NCBI RefSeq assembly: GCF_026168515.1
Contig: NZ_CP093443.1
Location: 1,550,001 to 1,614,000, forward strand
Origin: Brevibacterium spongiae
GTDB taxonomy: Bacteria > Actinomycetota > Actinomycetes > Actinomycetales > Brevibacteriaceae
Direction of reading: 5' to 3'
DNA length: 64,000 bases
Shown here: positions 1 through 8,290 of the stretch, piece after piece
How the letters are laid out: each line of letters opens with the position of its first letter
Position numbering within the stretch: position 1 is the stretch's first letter
Position numbers and translations under genes: made by a program
The notes under the pieces: generated by a model
What the model was told of the DNA's origin: nothing
The model's input: the letters and a program-made list of their open reading frames with translations, nothing else
The model's database searches: none

Positions 1-513
1 GCCGGAGCCGTCCCGGTAGGCGATGCGCAGCAGTTTGCGGTGGTCGCTGTTGGGGATCTTGCGGACCAGCGGGGCGATGGCGAAGAGCGTGAACAGGTGC
101 AGGGCGGTGAGCATTGTCGCCAGAAGAAGCATTCCGGCTCCGCAGGCCATGCCGACGGCGGCGGTGACCCAGATCGTCGCGGCCGTGGTCAGGCCGCGGA
201 CCATGTTCCGACCTTTGAAGATCACTCCGGCGCCGAGGAAGCCGATGCCGGAGACGATCTGCGCTGAGATGCGCGAGGGATCGAGTCGGGTATCGGCGTC
301 CAGCACACCGGCGAAGCCGTAGGCAGAGATGAGGGTGAAGGCGCAGGTGCCGATGCCCACGAGCACATGCGTGCGATACCCGGCGGCTTTCTGCCTGAAC
401 TGACGTTCGAAGCCGATGAGCGAGCACAGCACGAAGCTGGCCAGCAGCAGGACTGCCTGCTGCAGGCCGGGACTGCTGAGTGCGTCGCCGAACGAGACCG
501 ATGAACCGTCCAT
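1..513 (-). CDS. MgtC/SapB family membrane protein, 3' end outside window
   Basis: The reading frame opens with ATG at 513 and stays open to base 1, giving 171 codons without a stop, so the C-terminus lies outside. The protein has hydrophobic helices (AVLLLASFVLCSLIGFERQ near residue 20), the family pattern GFERQ...K.AG.RTH, then G.CAF and GIGFLGAGVIFKGRN near residue 90. These match the MgtC/SapB inner-membrane family, whose members are linked to growth in low magnesium; transport itself is not established. A TAAGGT element lies about 9 bp before the ATG, so the message may be leaderless. The gene follows, on the same strand, the IS3-split terminator at 562-591. Confidence 0.85.
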   Translation of the reverse strand, partial: MDGSSVSFGDALSSPGLQQAVLLLASFVLCSLIGFERQFRQKAAGYRTHVLVGIGTCAFTLISAYGFAGVLDADTRLDPSRISAQIVSGIGFLGAGVIFKGRNMVRGLTTAATIWVTAAVGMACGAGMLLLATMLTALHLFTLFAIAPLVRKIPNSDHRKLLRIAYRDGSG

Positions 514-561
514 AGTGACTTCACCTTAGCCCCGCACCACACCCCAAAAAAGTCCCCCTTG

Positions 562-591
562 CTACCCGACGGGCCCCCAGCCACCTGGCGC
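562..591. repeat. Left half of a split palindromic terminator
   Basis: Bases 562-591 and 5069-5098 are inverted complements. If the IS3 element and one copy of its CGC duplication are removed, they join into one near-perfect palindrome whose apex is ACCTGGCGCCAGGT. On the minus strand the restored hairpin is followed by ACTTTTTTGGGG, as in a Rho-independent terminator for the membrane gene ending at 5105. Two relatives lie at 8291-8358 and 23230-23285. Confidence 0.85.
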
Positions 592-1454
592 TGGACTGGT
601 CCCCAAAAGTTGGACTGCTGTGAGGTCAGCATAGTTCGTAAATAGGCTCACCATCCTTGGCGGTCTTGTTCCGATATTCCATCGGGGCAAGATCGCCAAG
701 TCGTGTCGAGATCCTTTCGTAGTTATACCAATGAATGTACTCATTGATCGCGGCTTTGAGGTCCTCGACCGTGTCGAACTTCTGCAGATAGAACATCTCG
801 GACTTCAACTGCCCGAAGAAGTTCTCCGCCATCGCGTTATCCCAGCAGTTTCCCTTCCGCGACATCGACGGTGTAGCACCATGCTTAGCTAGAATCGACG
901 CCCAGGACACGTGCTGGTACTGAAACCCCTGGTCCGTGTGCACCAGCGGTGTCTGCCCGGGACGCAGTCCCTGACAGGCTCGCATCAGCGACTCGTTCGT
1001 CAATGCCGTGTTCGGTGACGTCGACATCGAGTACGACACCACACCGGCATCGAACAGATCGATCACTGGTGACAGATACAGTTTCTTGTCTTCAACAGCG
1101 AATTCCGTGACGTCGGAAACCCATTTCTCGTTCGGTTCATCAGCGGTGAACTCCCGATTGAGTACGTTGTCAGCAACGGCTCCGACCGTGCCGCGATGGG
1201 AGTCGAATTTCTTCTTCCGCACCTCGGTCTGCAGACCCATGTCACGCATTAATCGCAGTACGGTCTTCTTCGCGATCGTGATGCCCTGTTTGACCAAGAC
1301 AGCCCAGATCTTGCGGTGCCCGTAGCGTTTGAGTGTGACAGTCTGAAATGGCCCCACTTGGAGCAAAAATGATCCTCTGATTTGGCCCCACCCCCGACCT
1401 ACCAGCCGTACCGTTCGTGATGTCGACCAAGACGTTCACGAAGAGGTGGGGCAT

Positions 1455-3002
1455 ATGAAGGAGATGTCGAGAGTGGAGCAATTCGAGAATATCCGACGAG
1501 ACCACAGAGACCATGAGATGTCGATTCGACAGTTAGCCCAAAAGTACAAGGTCCACCGCAGGACGGTACGTCAGGCGTTGGCGGATGCGGTACCACCGCG
1601 GCGGAAGACTCCGGAGAGGGTAGCACCAGTCCTCGGTGAGCACGTTGCCACCGTCCGGGCTTGGTTAGTTGCTGACAAAGAGGTCCCTCGGAAGCAGCGT
1701 CATACCGCCCGGCGGGTCTGGCAGCGCCTCGTCGAGGAGGAAGGAGTCGAGGTTGCGGAGTCGAGTGTGCGAACCCTGGTCGCGAAGCTGCGCCGGGACA
1801 TTTTCGATCAGTCGTTGGAGGTCAAGGTTCCTCAAACCCATGCCCCGGCGGCTGAAGCCGAGGTCGACTTCGGGGAGTTCTACGCCCTCATCGGTGGGGT
1901 GTGGTTGAAGCTGTGGATGTTCATTCTGCGCCTATCGCATTCGGGTAAAGCCGTGCACATTGCTTACGCCAACCAGGCTCAGGAGTCGTTTCTCGACGGT
2001 CATGTGAAGGCCTTCGACCGGCTCGGTGGAGTCCCGACGGGCATGATCCGGTATGACAACCTGACTCCGGCGGTGGTGCGGGTGCTGCTGGGTCGGGAAC
2101 GGGAGGAGAATCCCCGGTTTGTCGCCCTGAGGTCGCATTACGGGTTCGATAGCTTCTTCTGCCAGCCCGGGATCAAGGGTGCTCATGAGAAGGGTGGCGT
2201 CGAGGGGGAGGTCGGTCGGTTCCGGCGCCGTCATCTGGTGCCGGTGCCCGAGTTCGCCTCCTTAGCCGAGCTCAACGCTTTCATGGTCGCTGCCGATGCT
2301 GGTGATGACGACCGAAAGATCACCGGCCGGGTCGAGACGGTCGGGGCCGCGGCGGCCCGGGAGCTGCCTGGCCTGCGGGGTTTGCCCGATGAGGTCTTCG
2401 ATGCCGCGCAGACCCTGTCGTGTCGGGTCGATGCGAGAGCCAGAGTGTGCGTACGTCAGTCCTATTACTCGGTGCCGGCCCGGTTGGCTGGCAGACGCCT
2501 CCAGGTGCGTTTGGGGGCCACGACGGTGACCGTGATCGCTGAGTCGGGGGTGGTCGCTGTCCATACCCGGTCGCTGCATAAGTACACCGAAGATTTGGTC
2601 CTCGATCACTACCTGGAAGTCCTCATACGCAAGCCCGGAGCATTCGCCGGGGCCACCGCGCTGGCGGCTGCCCGGAAGTCCGGGATGTTCACGAACGCTC
2701 ATCAACGGTTCTGGGATGCTGCGCGTGGGCAACTCGGCGACACGGCCGGGACCCGGGCGCTCATCGGTGTGCTGCTACTGCACCGCAGCCTGCCCAACGG
2801 TGACATTGTCACCGCATTGACAACCGCGACCGGGTTGGGATGCTTCGATGCTGATGTGGTCGCGGTCGAGGCCCGCCGGGCCGGTCAGGCGATGACTGCG
2901 CCACCGGCGGTGGTCGTCCCGGCCCACGTCGGACCAGTCGGGGAGAGGCCGGTGCCGGGCCTGGGCGCCTATGACGAACTGGTCTCGGTGGTGGGAGCAT
3001 GA
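1455..3002 (+). CDS. istA: IS21-family transposase IstA (copy 1)
   Basis: A DDE transposase of about 515 residues. It has an N-terminal helix-turn-helix (MSIRQLAQKYKVHRRTVRQAL) and then an integrase core with D in EVDFGEFY (about residue 138), D in IRYDNLTP (about 200) and E in EKGGVEGEVGRF (about 249). IstA cuts and joins the element ends with the help of IstB. ATG 1455 is chosen because GAGGTGG lies just upstream; a GTG at 1446 is in frame. The stop overlaps the istB start (ATGA at 2999), so translation is probably coupled. It reads opposite to the IS3 genes around it. Confidence 0.95.
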   Translation: MKEMSRVEQFENIRRDHRDHEMSIRQLAQKYKVHRRTVRQALADAVPPRRKTPERVAPVLGEHVATVRAWLVADKEVPRKQRHTARRVWQRLVEEEGVEVAESSVRTLVAKLRRDIFDQSLEVKVPQTHAPAAEAEVDFGEFYALIGGVWLKLWMFILRLSHSGKAVHIAYANQAQESFLDGHVKAFDRLGGVPTGMIRYDNLTPAVVRVLLGREREENPRFVALRSHYGFDSFFCQPGIKGAHEKGGVEGEVGRFRRRHLVPVPEFASLAELNAFMVAADAGDDDRKITGRVETVGAAAARELPGLRGLPDEVFDAAQTLSCRVDARARVCVRQSYYSVPARLAGRRLQVRLGATTVTVIAESGVVAVHTRSLHKYTEDLVLDHYLEVLIRKPGAFAGATALAAARKSGMFTNAHQRFWDAARGQLGDTAGTRALIGVLLLHRSLPNGDIVTALTTATGLGCFDADVVAVEARRAGQAMTAPPAVVVPAHVGPVGERPVPGLGAYDELVSVVGA

Positions 3003-3829
3003 ACGCGAAAACCATCCCGGCATCGACGCCGGCAGTGACTGCTCTGGGTGATCAGGCGGCTGAGGCCGCGATCGCCACGGCTTGTCGGACCCTGTTCATG
3101 CCCACGATCCGTGACCAGGCCTCACCGATGGCCGAGGCAGCAGCCCGAGAACGGCTCTCGCACAAGGCCTACCTGGCTGAGGTGTTGGCCGCGGAGTGTG
3201 ATGATCGTGATGCCCGCCGTCGGATCCGGCGGATCAAGGAAGCGAAGTTTCCTCGCACCAAGCACCTGTCCGACTTCGATACCGCCGCCATCGAGGATTT
3301 GCCGCCGGCCCGGTTGGCGACTCTGGCCACCGGAGCGTGGATCGATGCCGGTGAGCCGTTGGTGCTACTCGGTGATTCCGGGACAGGGAAGACGCATCTG
3401 CTGATCGGTCTGGGGACCGCCGCGGCCGAGCAGGGCCGCAGAGTCCGCTACGTCACGACGGCGGCCCTGGTCAACGAGCTCACCGAGGCCGCCGATGCCA
3501 AGCAGCTCTCCCGGGTAGTGGGCCGCTATGCTCGCCTGGACCTGCTGTGCCTGGATGAGTTGGGGTATGTCAGCCTCGATTCTCGTGGAGCTGAGTTACT
3601 CTTCCAGATCATCACCGAACGTGAGGAACGAGCCTCGATTGCGACAGCCTCGAACGCCTCGTTCAGCGAGTGGGGGCAGACATTCACCGACCCGCGGCTG
3701 GCCGCGGCCGTTGTCGATCGGTTGACGTTTAACGCCCACATCATCAACACCGGCACCAGCTCTTACCGGCTGCGCACCACCCGGGCCAGGAGCGAAGAGG
3801 CCACTTTGCAGGAAGGAGATCAACCATGA
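2999..3829 (+). CDS. istB: IS21-family helper ATPase IstB (copy 1)
   Basis: A 276-residue AAA+ ATPase. Walker A is GDSGTGKTH at about residues 125-133 and Walker B is LLCLDELGY near 182-190. IstB assembles on target DNA and delivers it to IstA in this family. The start overlaps the istA stop by 4 bp and the stop overlaps the next small ORF by ATGA, so all three genes look translationally coupled. Length and motifs are complete. Confidence 0.95.
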   Translation: MNAKTIPASTPAVTALGDQAAEAAIATACRTLFMPTIRDQASPMAEAAARERLSHKAYLAEVLAAECDDRDARRRIRRIKEAKFPRTKHLSDFDTAAIEDLPPARLATLATGAWIDAGEPLVLLGDSGTGKTHLLIGLGTAAAEQGRRVRYVTTAALVNELTEAADAKQLSRVVGRYARLDLLCLDELGYVSLDSRGAELLFQIITEREERASIATASNASFSEWGQTFTDPRLAAAVVDRLTFNAHIINTGTSSYRLRTTRARSEEATLQEGDQP

Positions 3830-4086
3830 TCACCACCGAGGATCAGGAACCAGCCAGCGGAAATGCCATCGATGCCACCGAGGACTGGGTCGCCTACATC
3901 AGCCAACGCCTCAATGACGCCCAGGATCTCCTGGACGGGATCAGTGTCACCATCGAGTCTGTTCAGCCCAGTGGCCGCGAGCATGCCGCCGATCTGATCG
4001 ATTCGGCTATTGAGGACCTTCAGCGACTGCGTCGCCGATTCGGACCAACCGAACCCGACTACGGCCCTGGCGATCCGCCGTTCTGA
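3826..4086 (+). CDS. Small acidic protein of unknown function, third IS21 gene (copy 1)
   Basis: An 86-residue ORF whose ATG overlaps the istB stop and is preceded by a strong GAAGGAG site. The protein is acidic and rich in D, E and S (MITTEDQEPASGN...), with a probable central helix (WVAYISQRLNDAQDLLDGI, then HAADLIDSAIEDLQRLRRRF) and a proline-rich end. I do not recognise a domain. Coupling to istB and its presence in both copies suggest a real gene rather than chance. A regulatory or accessory role in transposition is only a guess. Confidence 0.6.
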   Translation: MITTEDQEPASGNAIDATEDWVAYISQRLNDAQDLLDGISVTIESVQPSGREHAADLIDSAIEDLQRLRRRFGPTEPDYGPGDPPF

Positions 4087-4441
4087 CCACACTGGAACCT
4101 GAGAGGCCCGGCCACTCCTGTGGCCGGAGAAAGGCTCGCAACACAACACCGCCCGACCCCGCTGGGCCGCGACTGTTACCAACGCGCGGCGAGCACGACC
4201 ACACATGCTGGGGTGGGGCCAAATCAAAGCATCACAGTGGGGCCAAATGGGGTTGACACACTCAAGCGTTTGTGACTCTTCTCGAAGATGTCCTCGATGA
4301 GGGTTCTCACCTGCGCGTATGGGTCGGGTCTCACGTCGAATCGTTTCTGGTGGTAGAAGAACGTCGACCGGGCCAAACCCGCGACCTGCAGCAGCAATGG
4401 CAGTGGATAGTCTGCCTTGAGACTGGCAACAATGCGTGCTT

Positions 4442-5008
4442 TCACAGCTGCCCTTTTTGCCTCAAGGCCCGCAGTTTTTTCAAGTAAGCGTTCTCCGCTT
4501 CAGCCCGCAGCAGCCGGTCTTGCAGCTGCCGATACTCGGCCAGGCTGATGTCCTCGACATGCGTCTTCTTCGCCATCAGGTCTGGCTTCGACGGTGCCGG
4601 ATCAGCATCGGGGTCCTGACCGTTGTCGAGGGCTCGTATTCGTGCTGTCTTGCCTTTGGCCGGCGGCGGTGTCACGAACGCGTCTTCGCCCTTGTCCCGG
4701 TATTTCTTCGCCCAATCAACCACGGTACGCGAGGACGCCAAACCGAGCTCTTGAGCCAGGACGACTTTGTGTTCGCCGTCGAGGTACCGTTTCGCAGTCG
4801 CGATCTTCGTCTCTGCCGGTATGCGGCGGGGCTGGTGCGGTTCCATGACCGATATTGTTCCACGCACCAGCCACCGGTCGTGGAGGAGTTTGAGCGTGGG
4901 TTTATGCACGTCGAGCTTCGTGGCTGTCGCGGCATAGCCGTGCCCTTTGTCGAAGAGGTCGATCGCGGCCCTGGCTTGTTCGTCTGTGATCAGACAGTCC
5001 TTACGCAT
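4442..5008 (-). CDS. IS3-family OrfA (DNA-binding part of transposase)
   Basis: A 188-residue protein with two helix-turn-helix-like units (ARAAIDLFDKGHGYAATATK and VVLAQELGLASSRTVVDWAKKY) and a C-terminal leucine-zipper-like helix (LAEYRQLQDRLLRAEAENAYLKKL), the normal OrfA design in IS150-like elements. It ends in an overlap with orfB (GTGA). Runs AAAAAA (4475-4480) and AAAAA (4454-4458), read on the minus strand, are candidate slippage sites for an OrfAB fusion. OrfA is intact although orfB is broken, so it could still be made and bind related IS ends. Confidence 0.9.
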   Translation of the reverse strand: MRKDCLITDEQARAAIDLFDKGHGYAATATKLDVHKPTLKLLHDRWLVRGTISVMEPHQPRRIPAETKIATAKRYLDGEHKVVLAQELGLASSRTVVDWAKKYRDKGEDAFVTPPPAKGKTARIRALDNGQDPDADPAPSKPDLMAKKTHVEDISLAEYRQLQDRLLRAEAENAYLKKLRALRQKGQL

Positions 5009-5068
5009 GGAGTGGTCCCTTCAAGTTGTCTTGTGTTGATCACAGTCCAACTTTCGGGGACCACTCCA

Positions 5069-5098
5069 CGCCAGGTGGCTGGGGCGCCGTCAGGTAGC
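5069..5098. repeat. Right half of the palindromic terminator split by IS3
   Basis: This is the inverse complement of 562-591 and was part of one hairpin before the IS3 insertion. It starts six bases past the stop of the minus-strand membrane gene at 5105. With its partner 4.5 kb away the hairpin cannot form locally, so that gene may now read through into IS3 orfA, which lies on the same strand. Confidence 0.8.
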
Positions 5099-5104
5099 TC
5101 TGGG

Positions 5105-7474
5105 TCAGACGGTTGAGGGGATCTCATCCTCTGCGGACTCGCGGCTGCGGGTCTGTCCGTCGCCGGCTGTCGGGGCCCGTCGCTCGGACTGCTGTGCCCC
5201 GGGCTCGTCGTTGACGATGGTGCCCTGCACAGTCTGATGCGAACCACGGCTATGCGATGAGTCCTCAGCGGCCTCCTCGTCGTCGGGGTTCTGCGCCGAG
5301 GGCGACATGCCCAGCGCCAGTGCCTGCTTGCGCTGTTCCTTGGCGATCTCACGCTCGCGTTCGAGATGGAGATTGCCGAAATCGTGCTCGGTGCGCGGCG
5401 GCTTGATCCCATCGATGAGGAAGACCAGGGCCAGCGATACCAGACCCCACAGGCCGAGGACCTGCAGATGCTCGGTGACGACGTCGCCGTCGAAGTAGAG
5501 GATCGACCGGATCGTCTCCACCGAGGCTGCCATCGGCAGGAAGTCATGCAGGGTGGAGAAGAACTTCGGCACCATGTACTGCGAAAGCGCGCCGTTCGAC
5601 GAGGGCACACCTGCGAACATGAGCGTGCCGATGACCGGGATGATCGCGAACATGCCGATGAGTCTTTCGAAGACCATCGCAAACATCGAGATACAGGCGA
5701 TCGCGAGGGTCCCTGCACCCCAGAGGGCGGCGAAGTGCCCGTCGACGGCACCGGTGATCGGGCCGGCGATGAGTGCGACGACCAGGGACATGAACGGTGC
5801 GTAGGCGACGATGATCGGCAGCATCCGCTTCAGCGGTCTGGTCCACGGATTGGCGTTCGCGGCGACGATGACGACCATGAAGCCGGCGAGGATCCACCCC
5901 ATCGCCACGTACATCACGACGACGCCGTTCTTGTCTCGGTCGGGCAGCGGCGCGAGGTTGTCGACGGTGAGCTCGGCGTCCTGCGCCGAGGCGACCTGTT
6001 CGAAGACCTGCACGGCCACTCGGTAGGAGGCATTGTTGCCGGCCTGGTTGGCCAGAAGCTCGAAGTCCGAGTTCTTCTCACTGGGCAGGACGAGGGCGGC
6101 GACCTCATCGCGATTCTCCACGAGGCGCTTCGCCTCGCCCTTGTCACCGAGTGCCGTGAACTCGAACTTGCCGTCCATCTGCTCATCGAGCTGCTTGATC
6201 GTGTCTTCGGCCTGCTCGGTCGAGGCGCCGACGACGGCGACGGGCATGTCCTTCGGAGTCGGAGAATGCATGGCTCCGAGCATGAACGTGATCATCATCG
6301 TCACCATGGCCAGCGGGAAGAGGGTCAGTGAGATGTAGCGGATGACCTTCGAATCCGGGCGGCGTCCGCCGTGGATGGCGGGCACGTTGACGTCGAGCGG
6401 CACGGGGTGGGAGTTGCGCTTGGCGTAGAAGTGGTCATAGACCTTCGTCAGCAGCAGTCCGGCGACCGCTCCGAGGGCGAGCACGAGCAGGTGTCCGGTG
6501 ACCCCGTCGCCGTTGAAGTAGAGGACCGAGCGCAGCGATTCGCCGATCGCGGGCATGGGGAGGAACTCGTGGGTGAAGCGGAAGAACTTCGGCATCGTGT
6601 ATACGGGCATCGCCATATTCGACGACGGCATGCCGAGGGCCATGAGGAAGAGGATGCCGATGATCACGCCCATCGCCCCGACGAGGCGGGTGATGAACAG
6701 CTGCACGGAGGAGATGGCGAAGATGCCCAGCCAGGCGATGCCGAGCACCGCCACCGTGTCCTTGACATCGACGACATCGAGGATCGGACACGCCACGGTC
6801 CACACCAGGGCGGCGATGGCCGTCGACCAGCCGGCGAGGATCGGCACGATGCGTTTGAACTTCAGCAGCTCGGGCGAGTTCGTCCGCAGCACGCTGAAGG
6901 GCATATAGCCGGCCATGACGATGGCCGTCATGAGGAACATCGCCGCCATTCCCGTGGGGTCGTTGTCCGGAAGCGGCACGATGTCATCGGTGGTGACCTT
7001 GAGTCCCTCGTCCTGGAGGGCAGGGGTGATCAGCTGCTCGACCGTGGTCGACTGCTGGACGCCTGCACCGCTGGCGGTGACGATCGTGGCGGTATCGCCC
7101 TTGACGATGACGGCTGCTGAGGCCTCCCGGTCGTAGACCTTCTCCCGGGCCGAGTAGGCATCGTCGGTGACCTCGATATCGAACGCGTCCGGTTCGGAGC
7201 CGTTGATCGCGAACCTTGCGTCGTCGGCCTTGGCCGAGGAGCCGGACACGACGATGGGCATGTCATTGGCGGTGGGGGAGTGCATGGTCCCCAAGTAGCT
7301 CGTGATCATCATGCCCACGAAGACGAGCGGCATGATGAAGATCGCAACAGTCCGGCCGATGAACTCGGCCTTGGCCCGTTTGGCGGCAGCCGCCTGATCG
7401 GTCGACGGTTCCTCGGTCTCGTCTGTGCCCAGGTCGCGGGCCTCTCTTCTGGTGCGTGGCGGTCGTTCGGCCAT
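5105..7474 (-). CDS. Internally duplicated ABC-2/YhgE-like membrane protein
   Basis: 789 residues. Each half repeats one plan: a first membrane helix, a large extracytoplasmic domain, then about five helices. Matching motifs are MHSPTANDMP and MHSPTPKDMP, then PLPDNDPTG and PLPDRDKNG, then MPSSNMAM and VPSSNGAL, then HEFLPM and HDFLPM with LYFNGD and LYFDGD. The last 100 residues are hydrophilic and charged. This resembles permeases of the ABC-2/YhgE class, which export unknown substrates. ATG at 7474 has AGGAGG six bases upstream. A tetR gene diverges from it over a shared palindrome, so it is probably the TetR target, as in many efflux loci. Confidence 0.8.
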   Translation of the reverse strand: MAERPPRTRREARDLGTDETEEPSTDQAAAAKRAKAEFIGRTVAIFIMPLVFVGMMITSYLGTMHSPTANDMPIVVSGSSAKADDARFAINGSEPDAFDIEVTDDAYSAREKVYDREASAAVIVKGDTATIVTASGAGVQQSTTVEQLITPALQDEGLKVTTDDIVPLPDNDPTGMAAMFLMTAIVMAGYMPFSVLRTNSPELLKFKRIVPILAGWSTAIAALVWTVACPILDVVDVKDTVAVLGIAWLGIFAISSVQLFITRLVGAMGVIIGILFLMALGMPSSNMAMPVYTMPKFFRFTHEFLPMPAIGESLRSVLYFNGDGVTGHLLVLALGAVAGLLLTKVYDHFYAKRNSHPVPLDVNVPAIHGGRRPDSKVIRYISLTLFPLAMVTMMITFMLGAMHSPTPKDMPVAVVGASTEQAEDTIKQLDEQMDGKFEFTALGDKGEAKRLVENRDEVAALVLPSEKNSDFELLANQAGNNASYRVAVQVFEQVASAQDAELTVDNLAPLPDRDKNGVVVMYVAMGWILAGFMVVIVAANANPWTRPLKRMLPIIVAYAPFMSLVVALIAGPITGAVDGHFAALWGAGTLAIACISMFAMVFERLIGMFAIIPVIGTLMFAGVPSSNGALSQYMVPKFFSTLHDFLPMAASVETIRSILYFDGDVVTEHLQVLGLWGLVSLALVFLIDGIKPPRTEHDFGNLHLEREREIAKEQRKQALALGMSPSAQNPDDEEAAEDSSHSRGSHQTVQGTIVNDEPGAQQSERRAPTAGDGQTRSRESAEDEIPSTV

Positions 7475-7536
7475 CGCCGTCCTCCTGATGGTTTCGAAAT
7501 CCTGTGATCTTCGTCGACCACCATGTACTCAAGCAG

Positions 7537-7556
7537 TTTAAGACACGTGACTTAAA
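7537..7556. promoter_or_regulatory. Palindromic operator candidate for the TetR regulator
   Basis: TTTAAGACACGTGACTTAAA is a 20-bp inverted repeat with one mismatched pair and a CACGTG centre, in the 133-bp gap between the divergent membrane-protein and tetR genes. A second, weaker repeat, ATCAC-N6-GTGAT, lies at 7565-7580. Symmetry and placement fit autoregulation plus control of the membrane protein. Confidence 0.6.
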
Positions 7557-7607
7557 ATCGTAAAATCACGGTATGGTGATCTCTGAGACACATGGAAAGA
7601 TGAGGGA

Positions 7608-8264
7608 ATGAAGACCCAGAGTGACCGGGCGCGTGAGGTGCTCCTCGACGCGGCAGAAGAGCTCTTTGCACGCAATGGGATCGACGCGGTGTCCAACCGT
7701 CGCATCGTCGAGCATGCCGGAGCTGCGAACCATTCGGCCATCGCCTACCATTTCGGTGGCCGCGATGGGCTGCTGCGGGCTCTGGTGGCCCGGCATCAGA
7801 GCGAGATGATCGAGCGCAGGCGTGAGCTCATGGCCGGCCTGAGCACCGAACCCAATATCCATGAGCTCGTCACCTGCCGACTGCGGCCGCTAATCGAACT
7901 GCTCGACAGTCTCCCGAGGCCGAGCTGGCGGGCTCAGTTCATGTCGCAGATGGCGGCGGTGCCCTCTGCTGTCGAGATCGCCAAAGAGGTGATCGGAGAT
8001 GCCGGTGTGCCCGATGAGCTGCGATTCATCAACTGCGGCGTCAACGGGATTCCCGCAGGAGTGCTGCGCGGCCGCGCCTATCTGCTGGGGTCGATGGTCG
8101 TGGGCGTGTGCGCCGACCAGGAGGCGAAGATGAACGACGATGCCAACAAGGGCAGCTGGGAGCAGGTCGGACGGTTCCTCATCGATGCCGCCTCGGGGAT
8201 GCTCGGGGCGCCCGTCACCGATCCGGACGGTGCGGTGCGCTATCCGAACGTCCCCCTGATCTGA
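7608..8264 (+). CDS. TetR/AcrR-family transcriptional regulator
   Basis: 218 residues. The N-terminal DNA-binding domain is typical of the family: REVLLDAAEELFARNGIDAVSNRRIVEHAGAANHSAIAYHFGGRDGLLRAL, residues 8-60 (shown in parts: AAEELFARNGI, IVEHAGAAN, AIAYHFGGRDGLL). The C-terminal domain should bind a ligand of unknown identity. It is divergent from the membrane permease gene, and a palindrome in between is the probable operator. ATG 7608 is used; no strong ribosome site is seen. Transcription ends at the 30-bp-arm hairpin at 8291-8358. Confidence 0.88.
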   Translation: MKTQSDRAREVLLDAAEELFARNGIDAVSNRRIVEHAGAANHSAIAYHFGGRDGLLRALVARHQSEMIERRRELMAGLSTEPNIHELVTCRLRPLIELLDSLPRPSWRAQFMSQMAAVPSAVEIAKEVIGDAGVPDELRFINCGVNGIPAGVLRGRAYLLGSMVVGVCADQEAKMNDDANKGSWEQVGRFLIDAASGMLGAPVTDPDGAVRYPNVPLI

Positions 8265-8290
8265 TCAACAGGCGGCTCTGCCCGGACCTT

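Larger units (their letters stand above)
1330..4264 (+). mobile_element. IS21-family element, copy 1 (2935 bp)
   Basis: The termini are TGAGTGTGACAG at 1330 and its imperfect inverse ending CACACTCA at 4264. They are flanked by a 6-bp duplication AGCGTT (1324-1329 and 4265-4270). Each end carries two copies of a subterminal TTTGGCCCCAC-like motif, typical of IstA binding sites in this family: near 1346 and 1379 on the left, and near 4213 and 4237, inverted, on the right. The element encodes istA, istB and a third small ORF. It has the same length, gene layout and translations as copy 2 at 24306-27240, which implies very recent transposition. Confidence 0.95.
626..4445 (-). pseudogene. IS3-family transposase OrfB, split by IS21 insertion
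   Basis: This is a DDE integrase-core transposase. The N-terminal piece runs from GTG at 4445 to about 4265 (MKARIVASLKADYPLP...FEKSHKR). The C-terminal piece runs from about 1329 to 626 (RYGHRKIWAVLVKQGI...YELC). Joining across the single AGCGTT target gives an uninterrupted 292-codon frame, so the gene was intact when IS21 arrived. The catalytic triad is visible as D in WVSDVTEF, D in VHTDQGFQY and E in NAMAENFFGQLKSE. The GTG start overlaps the orfA stop (GTGA). A -1 frameshift fusion is also possible, since the -1 frame is open from the A6 run at 4475-4480. Confidence 0.92.
592..5068 (-). mobile_element. IS3-family (IS150-like) element, interrupted by an IS21 element
   Basis: The ends are inverted repeats: TGGACTGGTCCCCAAAAGTT at 592 and TGGAGTGGTCCCCGAAAGTT reading inward from 5068. 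They are flanked by a 3-bp duplication CGC (589-591 and 5069-5071), the usual size for IS3. Without the IS21 insert the element is about 1.54 kb with overlapping orfA and orfB on the minus strand. The target was the exact centre of a palindromic terminator. The element cannot now make complete OrfB, so it is inactive unless helped in trans. Confidence 0.93.

Noticed and set aside
5366..6331. Plus-strand frames opposite the membrane gene, including 6371-7120
   Set aside because: They are complements of the membrane-protein codons and have no starts with ribosome sites or recognisable domains.
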